This document shows positions 12,186 through 23,190 of a stretch of DNA of 64,000 nucleotides, piece by piece. The stretch is taken from contig JAQCBT010000005.1 in assembly GCA_027621405.1 (NCBI GenBank), positions 62,001 through 126,000 on the forward strand, given 5' to 3'. Position 1 is the stretch's first letter, and each line of letters begins with the position of its first letter. The translations under genes and the position numbers were made by a program. Origin of the DNA: Pseudomonadota bacterium (GTDB lineage Bacteria; Pseudomonadota; Gammaproteobacteria; Pseudomonadales; Pseudohongiellaceae). Under the pieces are notes generated by a model that was not told where the DNA came from, ran no database searches, and was given only the letters and a program-made list of their open reading frames with translations.

Positions 12186-12908
12186 ATGCCACTGCCCTGG
12201 CTGGACTCTGAACAACCCTGGTTTCCGCCACTGGATGAGGCGTTGGACGAACCCAATGGACTGCTGGCCGCCGGTGGTGACCTCAGTCCCGACTGGTTAC
12301 TGGCAGCCTATGCCTATGGCGTCTTTCCCTGGTATGAAGCGGGCCAGCCCATCCTCTGGTGGTCACCCGACCCACGCCTGGTGTTGTACCCCGACCAGGT
12401 CAGGGTCTCTCGCTCCTTAAAGAAGTTTCTGAGGAAGCATCCCTACCGCTTGAGTATGGATACAAATTTTTCAGCCGTCATAGAGAGCTGTGGCAAGTCG
12501 CGCGCGGGCAGCACCGGGACATGGATCACGGATGAGATGCGCTCTGCCTACCAACTCCTGCACCAGTTGGGGCATGCCCATTCCGTGGAGGTGTGGGCTG
12601 ATTCCGCATTGGTAGGTGGACTCTATGGCGTGTCTCTGGGTAAGGTATTCTTCGGTGAATCCATGTTCAGCGTTGAACCCAATACTTCGAAGCTGGCATT
12701 GGTGGCCCTGGCAAGGCATCTGGAGCAATGGGGCTTCCGCCTCATAGACTGCCAGGTTGCCAGCAAGCATCTGTTATCACTGGGAGCGCAGTCAGTGGAC
12801 CGGGAACAGTTCGCGAACTGGGTGAATGCCTTCAGCGGGCTCGATGACAGTAATCATCAATGGCAAATAGATCCGGCAATTCAACTTGTTATAGATGAAA
12901 TCGAATAA
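12186..12908 (+). CDS. aat: Leucyl/phenylalanyl-tRNA--protein transferase
   Basis: N-end-rule enzyme of 240 residues that adds Leu or Phe to proteins with N-terminal Arg or Lys, marking them for ClpS-ClpAP. Family landmarks are FPPLDEALDEPNGLLAAGGDLS near the start, the YAYGVFPWY segment, WWSPDPRLVL, and the GNAT-like core with YGVSLGKVFFGESMFS. It lies 12 bases after trxB and overlaps bpt by 14 bases. Its partners clpS and clpA are 1-4 kb downstream on the other strand. Confidence 0.96.
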   Translation: MPLPWLDSEQPWFPPLDEALDEPNGLLAAGGDLSPDWLLAAYAYGVFPWYEAGQPILWWSPDPRLVLYPDQVRVSRSLKKFLRKHPYRLSMDTNFSAVIESCGKSRAGSTGTWITDEMRSAYQLLHQLGHAHSVEVWADSALVGGLYGVSLGKVFFGESMFSVEPNTSKLALVALARHLEQWGFRLIDCQVASKHLLSLGAQSVDREQFANWVNAFSGLDDSNHQWQIDPAIQLVIDEIE

Positions 12909-13614
12909 CAAAATCATCAGTTCGGTGCGCTTGTTTCGCACGGCACCCCATCCCTGCAGCTACAAGGTAAGGGAACAGGCCGCCACGGTATTCGTGGATC
13001 CGGACCTGGTGATAGACAAGTCCCTCAACAGCAGGCTCAGCGAGTTGGGTTATCGCCGCAGTGGCGCCCACCTCTACCGCCCGGATTGTGACTTCTGCCA
13101 CGCCTGCATCTCATGCCGCATCCCGGTGGATGAGTTCCGGCCTACCCGCTCCCAGCGCCGAGTCATGAAACGCAATAAACTGCTCACGGTACGTGAAGAA
13201 ACCGATCTAACCTACGAACCTGCTTACGATTTATATCGACGGTATATCGATACCCGGCACGACGACGGAGACATGTACCCAGCCAGTCTCGAGCAGTATG
13301 AGGCCTTCATCAAGACCAAGACTGTGGATACCCGCTTCTACTTGTTCTACGAGGAGGAAGAACTGGTGGCGGTGAGTGTGGTGGATGTTCTGGAACAGGG
13401 CCTTTCAGCCGTCTACACCTTTTTTGACCCGGCACGTCAGCACCAGTCCCTGGGTCGCTATGCCATTCTGTGGCAGGTCGAGAAGTGCCGTGAATTGGGT
13501 CTGCCCTACCTGTTCCTGGGCTACTGGATCAAGAATTGCGCGAAGATGCAGTACAAGAGCGATTTTCGCCCTCTGCAGATGCTGATCGAAGGCCGTTGGA
13601 TCCTGGTCAAGTAA
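12895..13614 (+). CDS. bpt: Aspartate/glutamate leucyltransferase (arginyltransferase family)
   Basis: 239-residue member of the ATE/Bpt family that attaches Leu (bacterial type) to N-terminal Asp or Glu, a second entry into the N-end rule. Conserved parts are RTAPHPCSYKVREQAATVFVD (N-terminal domain) with a cysteine, the CxxC/CISCR cysteine set in CDFCHACISCR, and the C-terminal LFLGYWIKNCAKMQYKSDF. The ATG lies inside the end of aat. Together with aat, clpS and clpA this makes a complete N-degron pathway within 5 kb. Confidence 0.94.
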   Translation: MKSNNKIISSVRLFRTAPHPCSYKVREQAATVFVDPDLVIDKSLNSRLSELGYRRSGAHLYRPDCDFCHACISCRIPVDEFRPTRSQRRVMKRNKLLTVREETDLTYEPAYDLYRRYIDTRHDDGDMYPASLEQYEAFIKTKTVDTRFYLFYEEEELVAVSVVDVLEQGLSAVYTFFDPARQHQSLGRYAILWQVEKCRELGLPYLFLGYWIKNCAKMQYKSDFRPLQMLIEGRWILVK

Positions 13615-13701
13615 ACTTAAGTAAGTTAACCCGCTAGAGTTTTTGCCTCCTGCAGCAAAATCCGGCAAAATGCGCCCGCTTGAAACCAATCTGGAGTGCC
13701 G

Positions 13702-13920
13702 ATGGCAAAAGAAGATCAAATTGAAATGGAAGGCGAAGTCGTAGATACCCTTCCTAACACCATGTTCCGGGTGAAACTGGAGAATGGTCATATCGTGACT
13801 GCCCACATCTCGGGCAAGATGCGCAAGAACTACATCCGAATCCTCACCGGGGACCAGGTTCGCGTCGAACTGACCCCCTATGATCTGACCAAGGGTCGTA
13901 TCACCTACCGCGCGCGTTAG
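13702..13920 (+). CDS. infA: Translation initiation factor IF-1
   Basis: S1/OB-fold protein that binds the ribosomal A site during initiation. From the ATG at 13702 it is exactly 72 residues, the standard IF-1 length, starting [13 protein letters not shown] and ending GRITYRAR; a GTG six bases upstream is rejected because it would add two residues. GGAG lies 5 bases before the ATG. An 80-bp gap from bpt may hold its own promoter. Confidence 0.97.
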   Translation: MAKEDQIEMEGEVVDTLPNTMFRVKLENGHIVTAHISGKMRKNYIRILTGDQVRVELTPYDLTKGRITYRAR

Positions 13921-13981
13921 CGGTTATTTAAAGAAACTGCCAGTGATTCGAAGCAGCCATCCTCGAGCAAGGGGGTACCTG

Positions 13982-16297
13982 CTAGTGCCTGGTCTTGCTC
14001 AGGGCCTTGTCGCCGGACTTCTTCTTGTCTGACTTCCTGGTGCCATTGGCGCTGTTGATCTCGATTTCGATATCCTCACCGGCGGAGATGTAAACGTCGC
14101 CGCCGCCGTCAGCCAGGTCACCAAACAGAATATCCTCGGCCAGGGATTTCTTCAGCTTCTCCTGAATGAGTCTGGCCATGGGGCGGGCACCCATGGTTTC
14201 GCTGTAGCCATGCTCAACAAACCAGTCGACCGCACTGTCGTCCACATGCAGTAGCACGTTCTTGTCATCCAGTTGTACCTGCAGGTTTACCAGGAACTTG
14301 TCCACCACCGTGCGGATGGTTTCCGGTGCCAGTGCACCGAACTGGATAATGGAATCGAGCCGGTTGCGGAATTCCGGGGTAAAGGACTTCTTGATGATCT
14401 CCATGCCATCCGTGCTGTGATCCTGTTCGGTGAAACCGATCGAGGCACGGGACATTTCCTGGGCACCGGCATTGGTAGTCATGATCAGGATGACATTGCG
14501 GAAATCGGCCTTGCGACCGTTGTTATCTGTCAGGGTGCCATGGTCCATCACCTGCAACAGCAGGTTGAATACATCGGGGTGCGCCTTCTCGATCTCGTCG
14601 AGCAATACCACCGAGTGTGGATTCTTGGTGACGGCTTCAGTCAACAGGCCACCCTGGTCGAAGCCAACATAGCCCGGTGGCGCACCGATCAATCGTGAAA
14701 CTGTATGCCGCTCCATGTACTCGGACATGTCGAAACGAATCAGCTCGATACCCATAATCTTGGCTAACTGGCGGCTGACCTCGGTCTTGCCCACGCCGGT
14801 GGGCCCGGCGAACAGGAAGGAACCGATTGGCTTCTCACCCTCGTTCAGGCCGGCACGGGATAGCTTGATAGCGGTAGCCAGTGACTCGATAGCCTCGTCC
14901 TGACCGAATACCACCATCTTGAGGTTGGTCTCAAGGCTCTTGAGGGCGTCGATGTCCGAACTGGATACATGCTTGGGTGGAATCTTGGCGATCGCCGCCA
15001 CAACCCTTTCCATGTCGGTCACACCAATCAGCTTCTTGCGCTTGCTGGCGGGTTGCAGGCGCTGGTAGGCGCCGGCCTCATCGATCACATCGATGGCCTT
15101 GTCTGGCATGTAACGATCGTTGATATAGCGGCCTGCCAGTTCGGAAGCGGCGCGCAAGGCTTTGTCGCTATAACGCAGGTCATGATGATCTTCGAAGCGC
15201 GACTTGAGGCCTTTCAAAATCTGGTACGTGGTATCCACATCGGGCTCATCCACATCGATCTTCTGGAAGCGACGTGACAACGCCCTGTCCTTCTCGAAGA
15301 TACCGCGGTATTCCTGGTAAGTAGTGGAACCGATACAGCGCAGGTCGCCGGAGGTTAGCACCGGCTTCAACAGATTGGACGCGTCCATCACGCCACCGGA
15401 GGCAGCGCCTGCACCGATGATGGTGTGAATCTCGTCGATGAACAGCACCGCATGCTTGTTCTTCTTCAATTCGCCTAACAGTGCCTTGAAGCGCTTCTCG
15501 AAATCACCACGGTACTTGGTGCCAGCGAGCAAGGCGCCGAGATCCAGGGAATAGATCTCTGCGTCCTGCAGCACTTCTGGTACCTGGCCTTCGACGATGA
15601 GTTTGGCGAGGCCCTCTGCAACTGCCGTCTTGCCCACTCCGGATTCACCTACCAATAGTGGATTGTTCTTGCGGCGTCGGGACAATACCTGGACTACCCG
15701 TGTCACCTCTTCGGTGCGACCGATCAAGGGATCGATTCTGCCGGCTTCGGCTTCGGCGTTCAGGTTGGTCGCGAAACTGGTTAGCGGGTTCGCGGAGTTT
15801 TCGCCGAGTGCTTCATCTTCCTGTTGTTCGGATGGCGCTTCATTATTGCCGGCATGGCCGGGAATCTTGGAGATGCCGTGGGTGATGTAGTTCACGACAT
15901 CGATGCGTGCTACATCCTGTTGCTTGAGGAAGTACACGGCCTGGCTTTCCTGTTCGCTGAAGATGGCCACCAACACATTGGCGCCGGTCACTTCTCTCTT
16001 GCCAGATGACTGCACATGGAAAACGGCGCGTTGCAATACGCGTTGGAAACCAAGGGTCGGTTGGGTCTCCCTGCCCGTTTCCGATTCGGGAATCAGCGGT
16101 GTGGTGGCATCGACAAAGTCGACGAGTTCGCCGCGCAGTCGGGAGAGATCACAATCGCAGGCCAGAAGAACATTTGAAGCAACCTCGTTATCGAGTAATG
16201 CCAACAACAAATGCTCAACTGTCATGAATTCATGACGCTTCTTGCGAGCACCTTTGAAAGCATAATTCAGTGTGGCTTCAAGATCTTTGCTTAACAT
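13982..16297 (-). CDS. clpA: ATP-dependent Clp protease ATPase subunit ClpA
   Basis: AAA+ unfoldase of 771 residues that feeds ClpP. It has the N-terminal double-helix domain that docks ClpS (about 1-145), D1 with Walker A GESGVGKT near residue 219, and D2 with GPTGVGKT near residue 499. The ClpP-binding IGF/IGL-type loop is seen as [12 protein letters not shown] in D2. The tail is Lys-rich ([10 protein letters not shown]), longer than in E. coli. It lies 71 bases after clpS, the usual clpS-clpA order. Confidence 0.96.
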   Translation of the reverse strand: MLSKDLEATLNYAFKGARKKRHEFMTVEHLLLALLDNEVASNVLLACDCDLSRLRGELVDFVDATTPLIPESETGRETQPTLGFQRVLQRAVFHVQSSGKREVTGANVLVAIFSEQESQAVYFLKQQDVARIDVVNYITHGISKIPGHAGNNEAPSEQQEDEALGENSANPLTSFATNLNAEAEAGRIDPLIGRTEEVTRVVQVLSRRRKNNPLLVGESGVGKTAVAEGLAKLIVEGQVPEVLQDAEIYSLDLGALLAGTKYRGDFEKRFKALLGELKKNKHAVLFIDEIHTIIGAGAASGGVMDASNLLKPVLTSGDLRCIGSTTYQEYRGIFEKDRALSRRFQKIDVDEPDVDTTYQILKGLKSRFEDHHDLRYSDKALRAASELAGRYINDRYMPDKAIDVIDEAGAYQRLQPASKRKKLIGVTDMERVVAAIAKIPPKHVSSSDIDALKSLETNLKMVVFGQDEAIESLATAIKLSRAGLNEGEKPIGSFLFAGPTGVGKTEVSRQLAKIMGIELIRFDMSEYMERHTVSRLIGAPPGYVGFDQGGLLTEAVTKNPHSVVLLDEIEKAHPDVFNLLLQVMDHGTLTDNNGRKADFRNVILIMTTNAGAQEMSRASIGFTEQDHSTDGMEIIKKSFTPEFRNRLDSIIQFGALAPETIRTVVDKFLVNLQVQLDDKNVLLHVDDSAVDWFVEHGYSETMGARPMARLIQEKLKKSLAEDILFGDLADGGGDVYISAGEDIEIEINSANGTRKSDKKKSGDKALSKTRH

Positions 16298-16368
16298 AAT
16301 GGCCTTTTACCTGTTCAGGTGGCTATCAAGAATTACTGGCTCTGCAATCGCCGCTTAGCGGCCTCTTG

Positions 16369-16722
16369 TCATCTGTCCACTTCGACGGAGCAGAGCAATG
16401 GTTGCTCACACTCCCTGGAATAATCGTTAACCTGTGCAGCTTTCGTTTCCGCAACATCCTTGCTATAGACGCCGCACACGCCCTTGCCCTCGGTGTGCAC
16501 CTTCAGCATGATCTGGGTCGCCTTCTCAATATTCATGTTGAAGAAAGAACGGAGTACATCAACCACGAAGTCCATCGGTGTGTAATCGTCGTTGATCAGA
16601 ATTACCTTATACAACGGTGGTTGTTTGAGTTTGGGTTTCTCTGCCGCTTCGGCAAAGCCAGTGTTGTGTCCGCCGTCATTCTCATCCTGGGAATTGTTCG
16701 GGCGGATGGGTAATTTACTCAT
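16369..16722 (-). CDS. clpS: ClpA adaptor protein ClpS
   Basis: Adaptor that binds N-degron residues (Leu, Phe, Trp, Tyr) and hands substrates to ClpAP. The core runs [19 protein letters not shown], containing the hydrophobic-pocket Asn-Asp-Asp, then [20 protein letters not shown] with the substrate-binding His. I prefer the ATG at 16722 ([10 protein letters not shown], 117 residues); an ATG at 16752 would add ten residues. The flexible N-terminal arm is longer than in E. coli (106 residues). Confidence 0.92.
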   Translation of the reverse strand: MSKLPIRPNNSQDENDGGHNTGFAEAAEKPKLKQPPLYKVILINDDYTPMDFVVDVLRSFFNMNIEKATQIMLKVHTEGKGVCGVYSKDVAETKAAQVNDYSRECEQPLLCSVEVDR

Positions 16723-16952
16723 CTCTAAGTCTAGTAGAACTTTCTTCTGCATACTTTATTACTACGGATGATCAGCTGAATTCAGTAGGCCGGGATGACG
16801 ATTATTTTGCGTCAGTTACCGGGGCTTGAAAAGAGCTTTGTGGTCGGGGGCTGGTCCTCTGCCGAGGCGGGCTATGCAGTGATAGATAGGGTTGTTTCGC
16901 AGAATTTCAAGCGCTTGCAGGCTTCGCGCGTCCGGTCGTGAAAATGGATGGT

Positions 16953-16982
16953 TTTGACATTTTGATGTCAAAGGTGTATAGG
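16953..16982 (+). promoter_or_regulatory. Putative cspD promoter with overlapping palindrome
   Basis: A consensus -35 TTGACA (16954-16959) and a -10 TATAGG (16977-16982) are separated by exactly 17 bases. A perfect palindrome TTTGACAT-N4-ATGTCAAA (16953-16972) covers the -35 box and spacer, a placement suited to a repressor. The rest of the 327-bp gap between clpS and cspD shows no gene. Promoter by sequence only. Confidence 0.55.
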
Positions 16983-17049
16983 CTTAGTGGAGTGGCTAGG
17001 AGTCACTACAAAATAATTAAAACAAATAATAACAAGCACGGAGTAACAC

Positions 17050-17349
17050 ATGAGTACCGGGCAAGTTAAATGGTTCAATAACGCCAAGGGATTTGGCTTT
17101 ATTTTGCCTGATGATGGTGGCGAAGATCTGTTCGCCCACTATTCCGCAATTGGCATGGAAGGATACAAAACCCTGAAAGCCGGGCAACTGGTGTCATTCG
17201 ATACCGTTGAAGGCCCCAAGGGACTGCACGCAGCCAATATCAAACCCGTCTCTGATTCATCTGATGCGGCCCCTCCGGGCCATTCAGCTAATGGCGCGGC
17301 AGAGGCATCCCAGGAAGAGTCCAGCGTGGAGACAGCCGCCGCCAAGTAA
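17050..17349 (+). CDS. cspD: Cold-shock-domain protein CspD
   Basis: 99-residue cold-shock-domain protein. The RNA-binding motifs KGFGFI (residues 13-18) and DLFAHYS (26-32, compare LFVH in most members) are present. Residues 1-68 form the domain; the last 30 are an Ala/Ser/Glu-rich tail with no clear function. In E. coli CspD inhibits DNA replication and is a Lon substrate in stationary phase. Its placement next to and divergent from clpS is the usual one. GGAG lies 9 bases before the ATG. Confidence 0.92.
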   Translation: MSTGQVKWFNNAKGFGFILPDDGGEDLFAHYSAIGMEGYKTLKAGQLVSFDTVEGPKGLHAANIKPVSDSSDAAPPGHSANGAAEASQEESSVETAAAK

Positions 17350-17409
17350 GCTCGGTGGGGCTGATGCGGGTAATTCTTTCTAAACACACCTGACAGTGTG
17401 CGAGTACAC

Positions 17410-17440
17410 TACGCCCAAAATTCTTGAAATTTCGGGCGTA
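17410..17440 (+). promoter_or_regulatory. Inverted repeat just upstream of the rluE start
   Basis: TACGCCC (17410-17416) pairs with GGGCGTA (17434-17440); after one mismatch the stem continues for five A-T pairs. The structure ends 8 bases before the rluE ATG, so on RNA it would cover the ribosome binding region, or on DNA could be an operator. Confidence 0.45.
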
Positions 17441-17448
17441 ACCCTACC

Positions 17449-17988
17449 ATGGCGCAGGTAATTCTCTTCAATAAGCCCTTCGGCGTGTTGTCCCAGTTCA
17501 CCAGTGAACACGGGCATGCCACCCTGGCCGACTTCATCGATGCCAAGGGCTTCTATGCAGCCGGGCGCCTGGACAAGGACTCCGAGGGGCTGCTGGTCCT
17601 CACCGACGACGGCAAGCTGCAGGAGCGCATAGCGGATCCTCGTTTCAAGAGTTCGAAGACCTATCTGGTGCAGGTCGAGGGCGTCCCCGATGACATCGCT
17701 GTACAACAGCTGACAGACGGAGTTGAACTCAAGGATGGCTTGTCCTTACCCGCTGAAGTTAAAGTAATCAATGAGCCAAGGCTGTGGCCACGCAACCCGC
17801 CGGTGCGGTTTCGCAAGCATATTCCTACCAGCTGGCTGGAAGTGACGATCCGGGAAGGCCGCAACCGCCAGGTTAGGCGCATGACCGCCGCCGTGGGCTT
17901 TCCTACCCTGAGACTGGTGCGAGTGGCTGTGGGTGACTGGCAAATTGCAGACCTGGAGCCCGGGGATTGGGTACAGCTGGACACCTAG
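17449..17988 (+). CDS. rluE: 23S rRNA pseudouridine synthase RluE
   Basis: 179-residue RsuA-family pseudouridine synthase; RluE modifies U2457 of E. coli 23S rRNA. The catalytic aspartate lies in the motif AAGRLDKDSEGLLVLT (residues 37-52), followed by the RKHIPTSWLEVTIREGRNRQVRRM segment typical of RluE. There is no N-terminal S4 domain, which also fits RluE rather than RluB or RluF. The ATG at 17449 begins MAQVILFNKPFGVL. It converges with moaE. Confidence 0.93.
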   Translation: MAQVILFNKPFGVLSQFTSEHGHATLADFIDAKGFYAAGRLDKDSEGLLVLTDDGKLQERIADPRFKSSKTYLVQVEGVPDDIAVQQLTDGVELKDGLSLPAEVKVINEPRLWPRNPPVRFRKHIPTSWLEVTIREGRNRQVRRMTAAVGFPTLRLVRVAVGDWQIADLEPGDWVQLDT

Positions 17989-18003
17989 CCAGCCGTCGCG
18001 CTT

Positions 18004-18474
18004 CTACTTCTGCCAGCGGGCGATCGCCTCGCTGTCGCTATCCCGGCTCGCCACCCATTCCGCCCCCTGCTTGCCCTGCTGCTTCTTCCAGAACGGCGCC
18101 TTGCTCTTGAGATAGTCCATCATGAACAGTGCCGCGTCGAAGGCCGCGTGCCGGTGGGCACTGGCTGTGCCCACCATTACGATCTGGTCGCCGGGCTTGA
18201 GATCTCCGACCCGGTGGATGATACAGAGTGCCTGTAGCGGCCACCTGTTGCGAGCCTGCTGTGCAATATCCTCGAGGCACTTTTCCGTCATACCCGGATA
18301 ATGTTCCAGGAACAGTCCAGTGACTGGATTCCGGGTGTCCGAGTCCTGGTCATACAGCTCACGTACCAGTCCGGTGAAGGTGACGATGGCGCCGGGGTCC
18401 CCCGCCTCTTGCCTGAGCGACTGATAGACCTGGGCCAGGTCAAAATCCTGTTCCTGTACGAGAATCATACTCAA
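18004..18474 (-). CDS. moaE: Molybdopterin synthase catalytic subunit MoaE
   Basis: 156-residue large subunit that inserts two sulfurs, carried by MoaD, into cyclic pyranopterin monophosphate. Family motifs are GAIVTFTGLVR near the start, the LEHYPGM active region, HRVGDLKPGDQIV, and the catalytic Lys region MDYLKSKAPFWKKQ. Its start overlaps the end of moaD by four bases. moaCDE is one operon; moaA and moaB are not in this window. Confidence 0.95.
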   Translation of the reverse strand: MSMILVQEQDFDLAQVYQSLRQEAGDPGAIVTFTGLVRELYDQDSDTRNPVTGLFLEHYPGMTEKCLEDIAQQARNRWPLQALCIIHRVGDLKPGDQIVMVGTASAHRHAAFDAALFMMDYLKSKAPFWKKQQGKQGAEWVASRDSDSEAIARWQK

Positions 18475-18725
18475 CCACCGGTCATGGGTGGGAAGAAGGC
18501 CACCTCATCATCTTCAGAAAGTTTCCAGCTTCTGTCTACAACTGTTTGATTTACCGCGACCAGCAGCGCATTGCTGGAATTGTCGAGCGCCTGCAGGGCA
18601 GGATTTTTCGCAGCCAGGTGAGAGACCAGCCCGGCCACGTCTTCGACACCTGCGGGTAGTTCCAGGCTCTCTTCTGTGCGGTCCAGGGCTTCCCGCACAC
18701 TGGCAAAGTAGTGGATCTTGAGCAT
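18471..18725 (-). CDS. moaD: Molybdopterin synthase sulfur carrier MoaD
   Basis: 84-residue ubiquitin-like protein ending in the required Gly-Gly (tail PPMTGG), whose C-terminus becomes a thiocarboxylate. It starts MLKIHYFASVREALDRTEE, typical of MoaD. It lies 5 bases after moaC and overlaps moaE. Confidence 0.95.
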   Translation of the reverse strand: MLKIHYFASVREALDRTEESLELPAGVEDVAGLVSHLAAKNPALQALDNSSNALLVAVNQTVVDRSWKLSEDDEVAFFPPMTGG

Positions 18726-18730
18726 GGGCC

Positions 18731-19219
18731 TCAGACTGCCTCCGCACGCTGGTAGTGGCCACTGCGACCACCCTGCTTTTCCTGCAGGTGAATGCCACCA
18801 ATCACCATGTTCTTGTCTACTGCCTTACACATGTCATAGATAGTCAGGGCCGCTGTGGAGACTGCGGTGAGCGCTTCCATCTCCACCCCGGTCTTGCCGT
18901 CTACCTTGCAGGTGGCGGTAATAACGACCTGGCTGTTGTCCACATCCAGTTCCAGTTCCACGCCCACCTTGTTGAGCATCAGTGGATGGCACATGGGGAT
19001 CAGCTGGGAAGTCTGCTTGGCCGCCTGAATACCGGCGATTCGGGCCACGGTCAGTACATCACCCTTCTTGTGGCCGCCGCTGGCGATCAGTGCCAGGGTC
19101 TCAGGGGCCATGCTGATGCTGCCGCGGGCGACGGCGGTACGCTGGGTGATTTCCTTGTCGCCCACATCAACCATGTGGGCATTGCCTTCGGAATCCAGGT
19201 GTGTGAGTTTGCTGCTCAT
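18731..19219 (-). CDS. moaC: Cyclic pyranopterin monophosphate synthase MoaC
   Basis: 162-residue enzyme that, after MoaA, forms cPMP from the GTP-derived intermediate. Landmarks are [26 protein letters not shown] with the active-site His, [11 protein letters not shown] and the catalytic Lys/Asp region [11 protein letters not shown]. First gene of moaCDE. The upstream 129 bp showed no recognisable molybdenum-cofactor riboswitch. Confidence 0.96.
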   Translation of the reverse strand: MSSKLTHLDSEGNAHMVDVGDKEITQRTAVARGSISMAPETLALIASGGHKKGDVLTVARIAGIQAAKQTSQLIPMCHPLMLNKVGVELELDVDNSQVVITATCKVDGKTGVEMEALTAVSTAALTIYDMCKAVDKNMVIGGIHLQEKQGGRSGHYQRAEAV

Positions 19220-19372
19220 AGGATCTACTGTGTTTCGGTATCAGATTTGTTTCTGGATACGGCATTATCGCTCTTTACTGGATTGAGCAGAAGCACTCAC
19301 AAGAAATCAATTTAGCAAGCAGGCTTAGCTCGTTGATCGGGTTATTGTTTGACCATAGAATTATCGCCGTCG

Positions 19373-19810
19373 ATGTCCGAACTTCCCCACATAACCGTTG
19401 CTACCGTGGTGCCCAGGGATGGCCACTTCCTGTTCGTGCGCGAGCACAGTGATGGCGCCCTGGTGTATAACCAGCCTGCCGGCCACGTTGAAGCAGGCGA
19501 ATCCCTGATCGCCGCCGCTACCCGGGAAACTCTCGAGGAAACCGGGTGGCTGGTGCAGGTGACCAGTTTGCTGGGCATCTATGAATACCAATCACCAGTT
19601 AATGGAATCAGCTATATACGGCATTGTTTTATAGCGAATCCTGTGGCGCAGAAACATCCCGGGCCACTGGATAAGGATATAGCCGACACACAATGGTTGA
19701 GCATGAGCGAACTTGCTGGCTTGAAAGATCAGCTCCGAAGTCCTATGGTCTGGCGCGCCGTTGAAGATTACCAGCGGGGTCATTATTTCCCGCTGGACGT
19801 CATTCGTTGA
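19373..19810 (+). CDS. nudJ: Nudix hydrolase, NudJ-like phosphatase
   Basis: 145-residue Nudix protein from the ATG at 19373 (MSELPHITVATVV); a TTG 24 bases upstream is less likely. The Nudix box fits G-x5-E-x7-REU-x-EE-x-GU in GHVEAGESLIAAATRETLEETGW. E. coli NudJ hydrolyses thiamine pyrophosphate and nucleoside tri- and diphosphates, and also lies just before mnmA. The substrate here is inferred from that synteny. Confidence 0.88.
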   Translation: MSELPHITVATVVPRDGHFLFVREHSDGALVYNQPAGHVEAGESLIAAATRETLEETGWLVQVTSLLGIYEYQSPVNGISYIRHCFIANPVAQKHPGPLDKDIADTQWLSMSELAGLKDQLRSPMVWRAVEDYQRGHYFPLDVIR

Positions 19811-19921
19811 ACCGTTGCCGTCTGCCACCTGAATACTGCATATACCAAGCGCCATGGAGACTGAGCTATCCGGGGGCCGCAGTACCCAGAAGCAGTCTGG
19901 CATTAACATTAGCAAGAACAA

Positions 19922-21061
19922 ATGAATCAATCAGTTACATTGCAGACTTCATCTAACCTTTCAACGAGAGCCCCGGCCCAGACCAGGGTCATCGTCGGCA
20001 TGTCCGGCGGCGTGGATTCCTCGGTTTCAGCCTACCTGCTACAGCAACAGGGCTACCAGGTGGAAGGCTTGTTCATGAAGAACTGGGAAGAAGACGATGG
20101 CACTGAGTATTGTACGGCGCTTGCAGATCTGGCGGATGCCCAGGCCGTCTGTGACAAGCTCGGGATAACCCTGCATACCGCCAACTTCTCTGCCGAGTAC
20201 TGGGACAACGTGTTTCAACACTTCCTCAAGGAGTATCGGGCTGGCCGAACCCCGAATCCCGATGTGCTGTGCAACAAGGAGATCAAGTTCAAGGCCTTCC
20301 TCGACTATGCGCTGGAGCTGGGTGCCGATCTTATAGCCACCGGTCATTATGTGCGCCGCTGCGACGAGGATGGCCACACCTACCTGCAGAAAGGCCTGGA
20401 TGACAACAAGGACCAGAGTTACTTCCTGTGTGAGGTGAATGAGGACAACCTGCGCTACAGCCTGTTCCCCGTTGGAGAGTTGAACAAGGCCAAGGTACGG
20501 CGCGTGGCCAGCGAACTCAACCTGGTGACCAAGGACAAGAAAGACAGCACAGGTATTTGTTTCATTGGTGAACGCAAGTTCAAGGATTTCCTGGAGAATT
20601 ACCTGCCCGCACAACCGGGGAATATCGAGGCAATGGATGGCGAGACCGTGGGCCGTCACGCTGGCCTGATGTATTACACCCTGGGCCAGCGCCAGGGGCT
20701 GGGTATTGGCGGTATTCCAGACCGTCCGGAGGCGCCCTGGTACGTGGTTGGCAAAGACCTTGAGCGCAACGTGTTGATTGTTTCCCAAGGCAATGAAAAT
20801 GAAGATCTTTTCTCTACAGCTCTCATCGCCCAGCCGGCCTCCTGGGTGAATCAGGACGGACCTGGCCTGCCCCTGCAATGCCAGGCCAAGATACGCTATC
20901 GGCAGGCCGACCAGGACTGCACTGTCAGTGCCCTGGATGATGGCAGACTGCTGGTGCGCTTCGAGCGGCCGCAACGGGCGGTAACCCCTGGTCAATACGT
21001 GGTGTTTTACCAGCAGGACCGTTGCCTTGGAGGGGCTATCATCGATGCCTACACTCGCTGA
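19922..21061 (+). CDS. mnmA: tRNA-specific 2-thiouridylase MnmA
   Basis: 379-residue ATP-dependent enzyme that puts sulfur at position 2 of U34 in tRNA-Lys, -Glu and -Gln. The PP-loop [15 protein letters not shown] begins near residue 27. The two catalytic cysteines lie in [12 protein letters not shown] and [12 protein letters not shown], as in E. coli. Sulfur would come from TusE, encoded at 4.4 kb. The first 20 residues are a Ser/Thr-rich extension, so a later start is possible. It overlaps the hflD gene by 17 bases. Confidence 0.96.
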   Translation: MNQSVTLQTSSNLSTRAPAQTRVIVGMSGGVDSSVSAYLLQQQGYQVEGLFMKNWEEDDGTEYCTALADLADAQAVCDKLGITLHTANFSAEYWDNVFQHFLKEYRAGRTPNPDVLCNKEIKFKAFLDYALELGADLIATGHYVRRCDEDGHTYLQKGLDDNKDQSYFLCEVNEDNLRYSLFPVGELNKAKVRRVASELNLVTKDKKDSTGICFIGERKFKDFLENYLPAQPGNIEAMDGETVGRHAGLMYYTLGQRQGLGIGGIPDRPEAPWYVVGKDLERNVLIVSQGNENEDLFSTALIAQPASWVNQDGPGLPLQCQAKIRYRQADQDCTVSALDDGRLLVRFERPQRAVTPGQYVVFYQQDRCLGGAIIDAYTR

Positions 21062-21725
21062 GTTCAGTCGCTGGGAACAGCAGAATCTGGCCCTGGCTGC
21101 GGTCACCCAGTGTGCCACCCTGGTCAGGGATCTGGCCAACGAAGGTGACGTGCCCCAGACCCAGCTGGCCGCCTGTATCAATCCTCTCATGGCCACCTCG
21201 CCGGATTCCATCGACGAGATCTATCCCCATCCTGCGGACCTGGCCCGCGGGGTGGGAATCATGCAGGAAATGTTTGGCAATGAGCGCCTTCGTGAACATG
21301 GAGAGGTAGTCAGATACACGTTAGGAATCATATTATTAAGAGGGAAACTTATGGCTGATAGTGAGATGCAGGATACGATCCACCGGCGCCTGCAGTACCT
21401 CGATCCAATTCCACGGGACGAGCTGCCTGCCGCGGACCCTGACAATCCCGGATTCTCTCACCAGGAGCGTATTTTCAAGCAGCTAGCCACTCTCTATCAG
21501 GATACAATAAGTACCCTGTCGTACCGTATTCAGGTACAGGGAAAGATTGCCCACCTGAAGAATGATTTCACAGCCAATCGAATCCGTGCGTTGTTGCTCG
21601 CAGGAATACGTTCCGCAGTGTTGTGGCACCAGCTGGGGGGACGACGCTGGCGCATGGTGGTGTATCGCAGGCGCATTCAGGAGACGGCGGTCAATCTACG
21701 GCGCAAACTGATTACGGCGGTTTAG
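21045..21725 (+). CDS. hflD: High frequency lysogenization protein HflD homolog
   Basis: 226-residue HflD family protein; E. coli HflD is a peripheral membrane protein that inhibits phage lambda CII, and the cellular role is unclear. The ATG at 21045 ([20 protein letters not shown]) follows GGAGGGG at a good distance; a TTG 18 bases upstream is rejected. The mnmA-hflD-purB order is standard in gammaproteobacteria. Confidence 0.92.
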   Translation: MPTLAEFSRWEQQNLALAAVTQCATLVRDLANEGDVPQTQLAACINPLMATSPDSIDEIYPHPADLARGVGIMQEMFGNERLREHGEVVRYTLGIILLRGKLMADSEMQDTIHRRLQYLDPIPRDELPAADPDNPGFSHQERIFKQLATLYQDTISTLSYRIQVQGKIAHLKNDFTANRIRALLLAGIRSAVLWHQLGGRRWRMVVYRRRIQETAVNLRRKLITAV

Positions 21726-21787
21726 CGGCGTGCGAATATTGCGTCTTGAATCAAACTGTTAGTCAATAAATTAAAGGAATACTCTAA

Positions 21788-23173
<1,386 letters not shown>

Positions 23174-23190
23174 CCCCGCCGAGCCTTGAG

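Noticed and set aside
19220..19348. Possible molybdenum-cofactor riboswitch before moaC
   Set aside because: The 129-bp gap is shared with nudJ and I could not recognise the conserved riboswitch elements.
20039..21211. 390-residue open frame opposite mnmA
   Set aside because: It runs antisense to a clear mnmA gene and has no family features; long antisense frames are common in GC-rich DNA.
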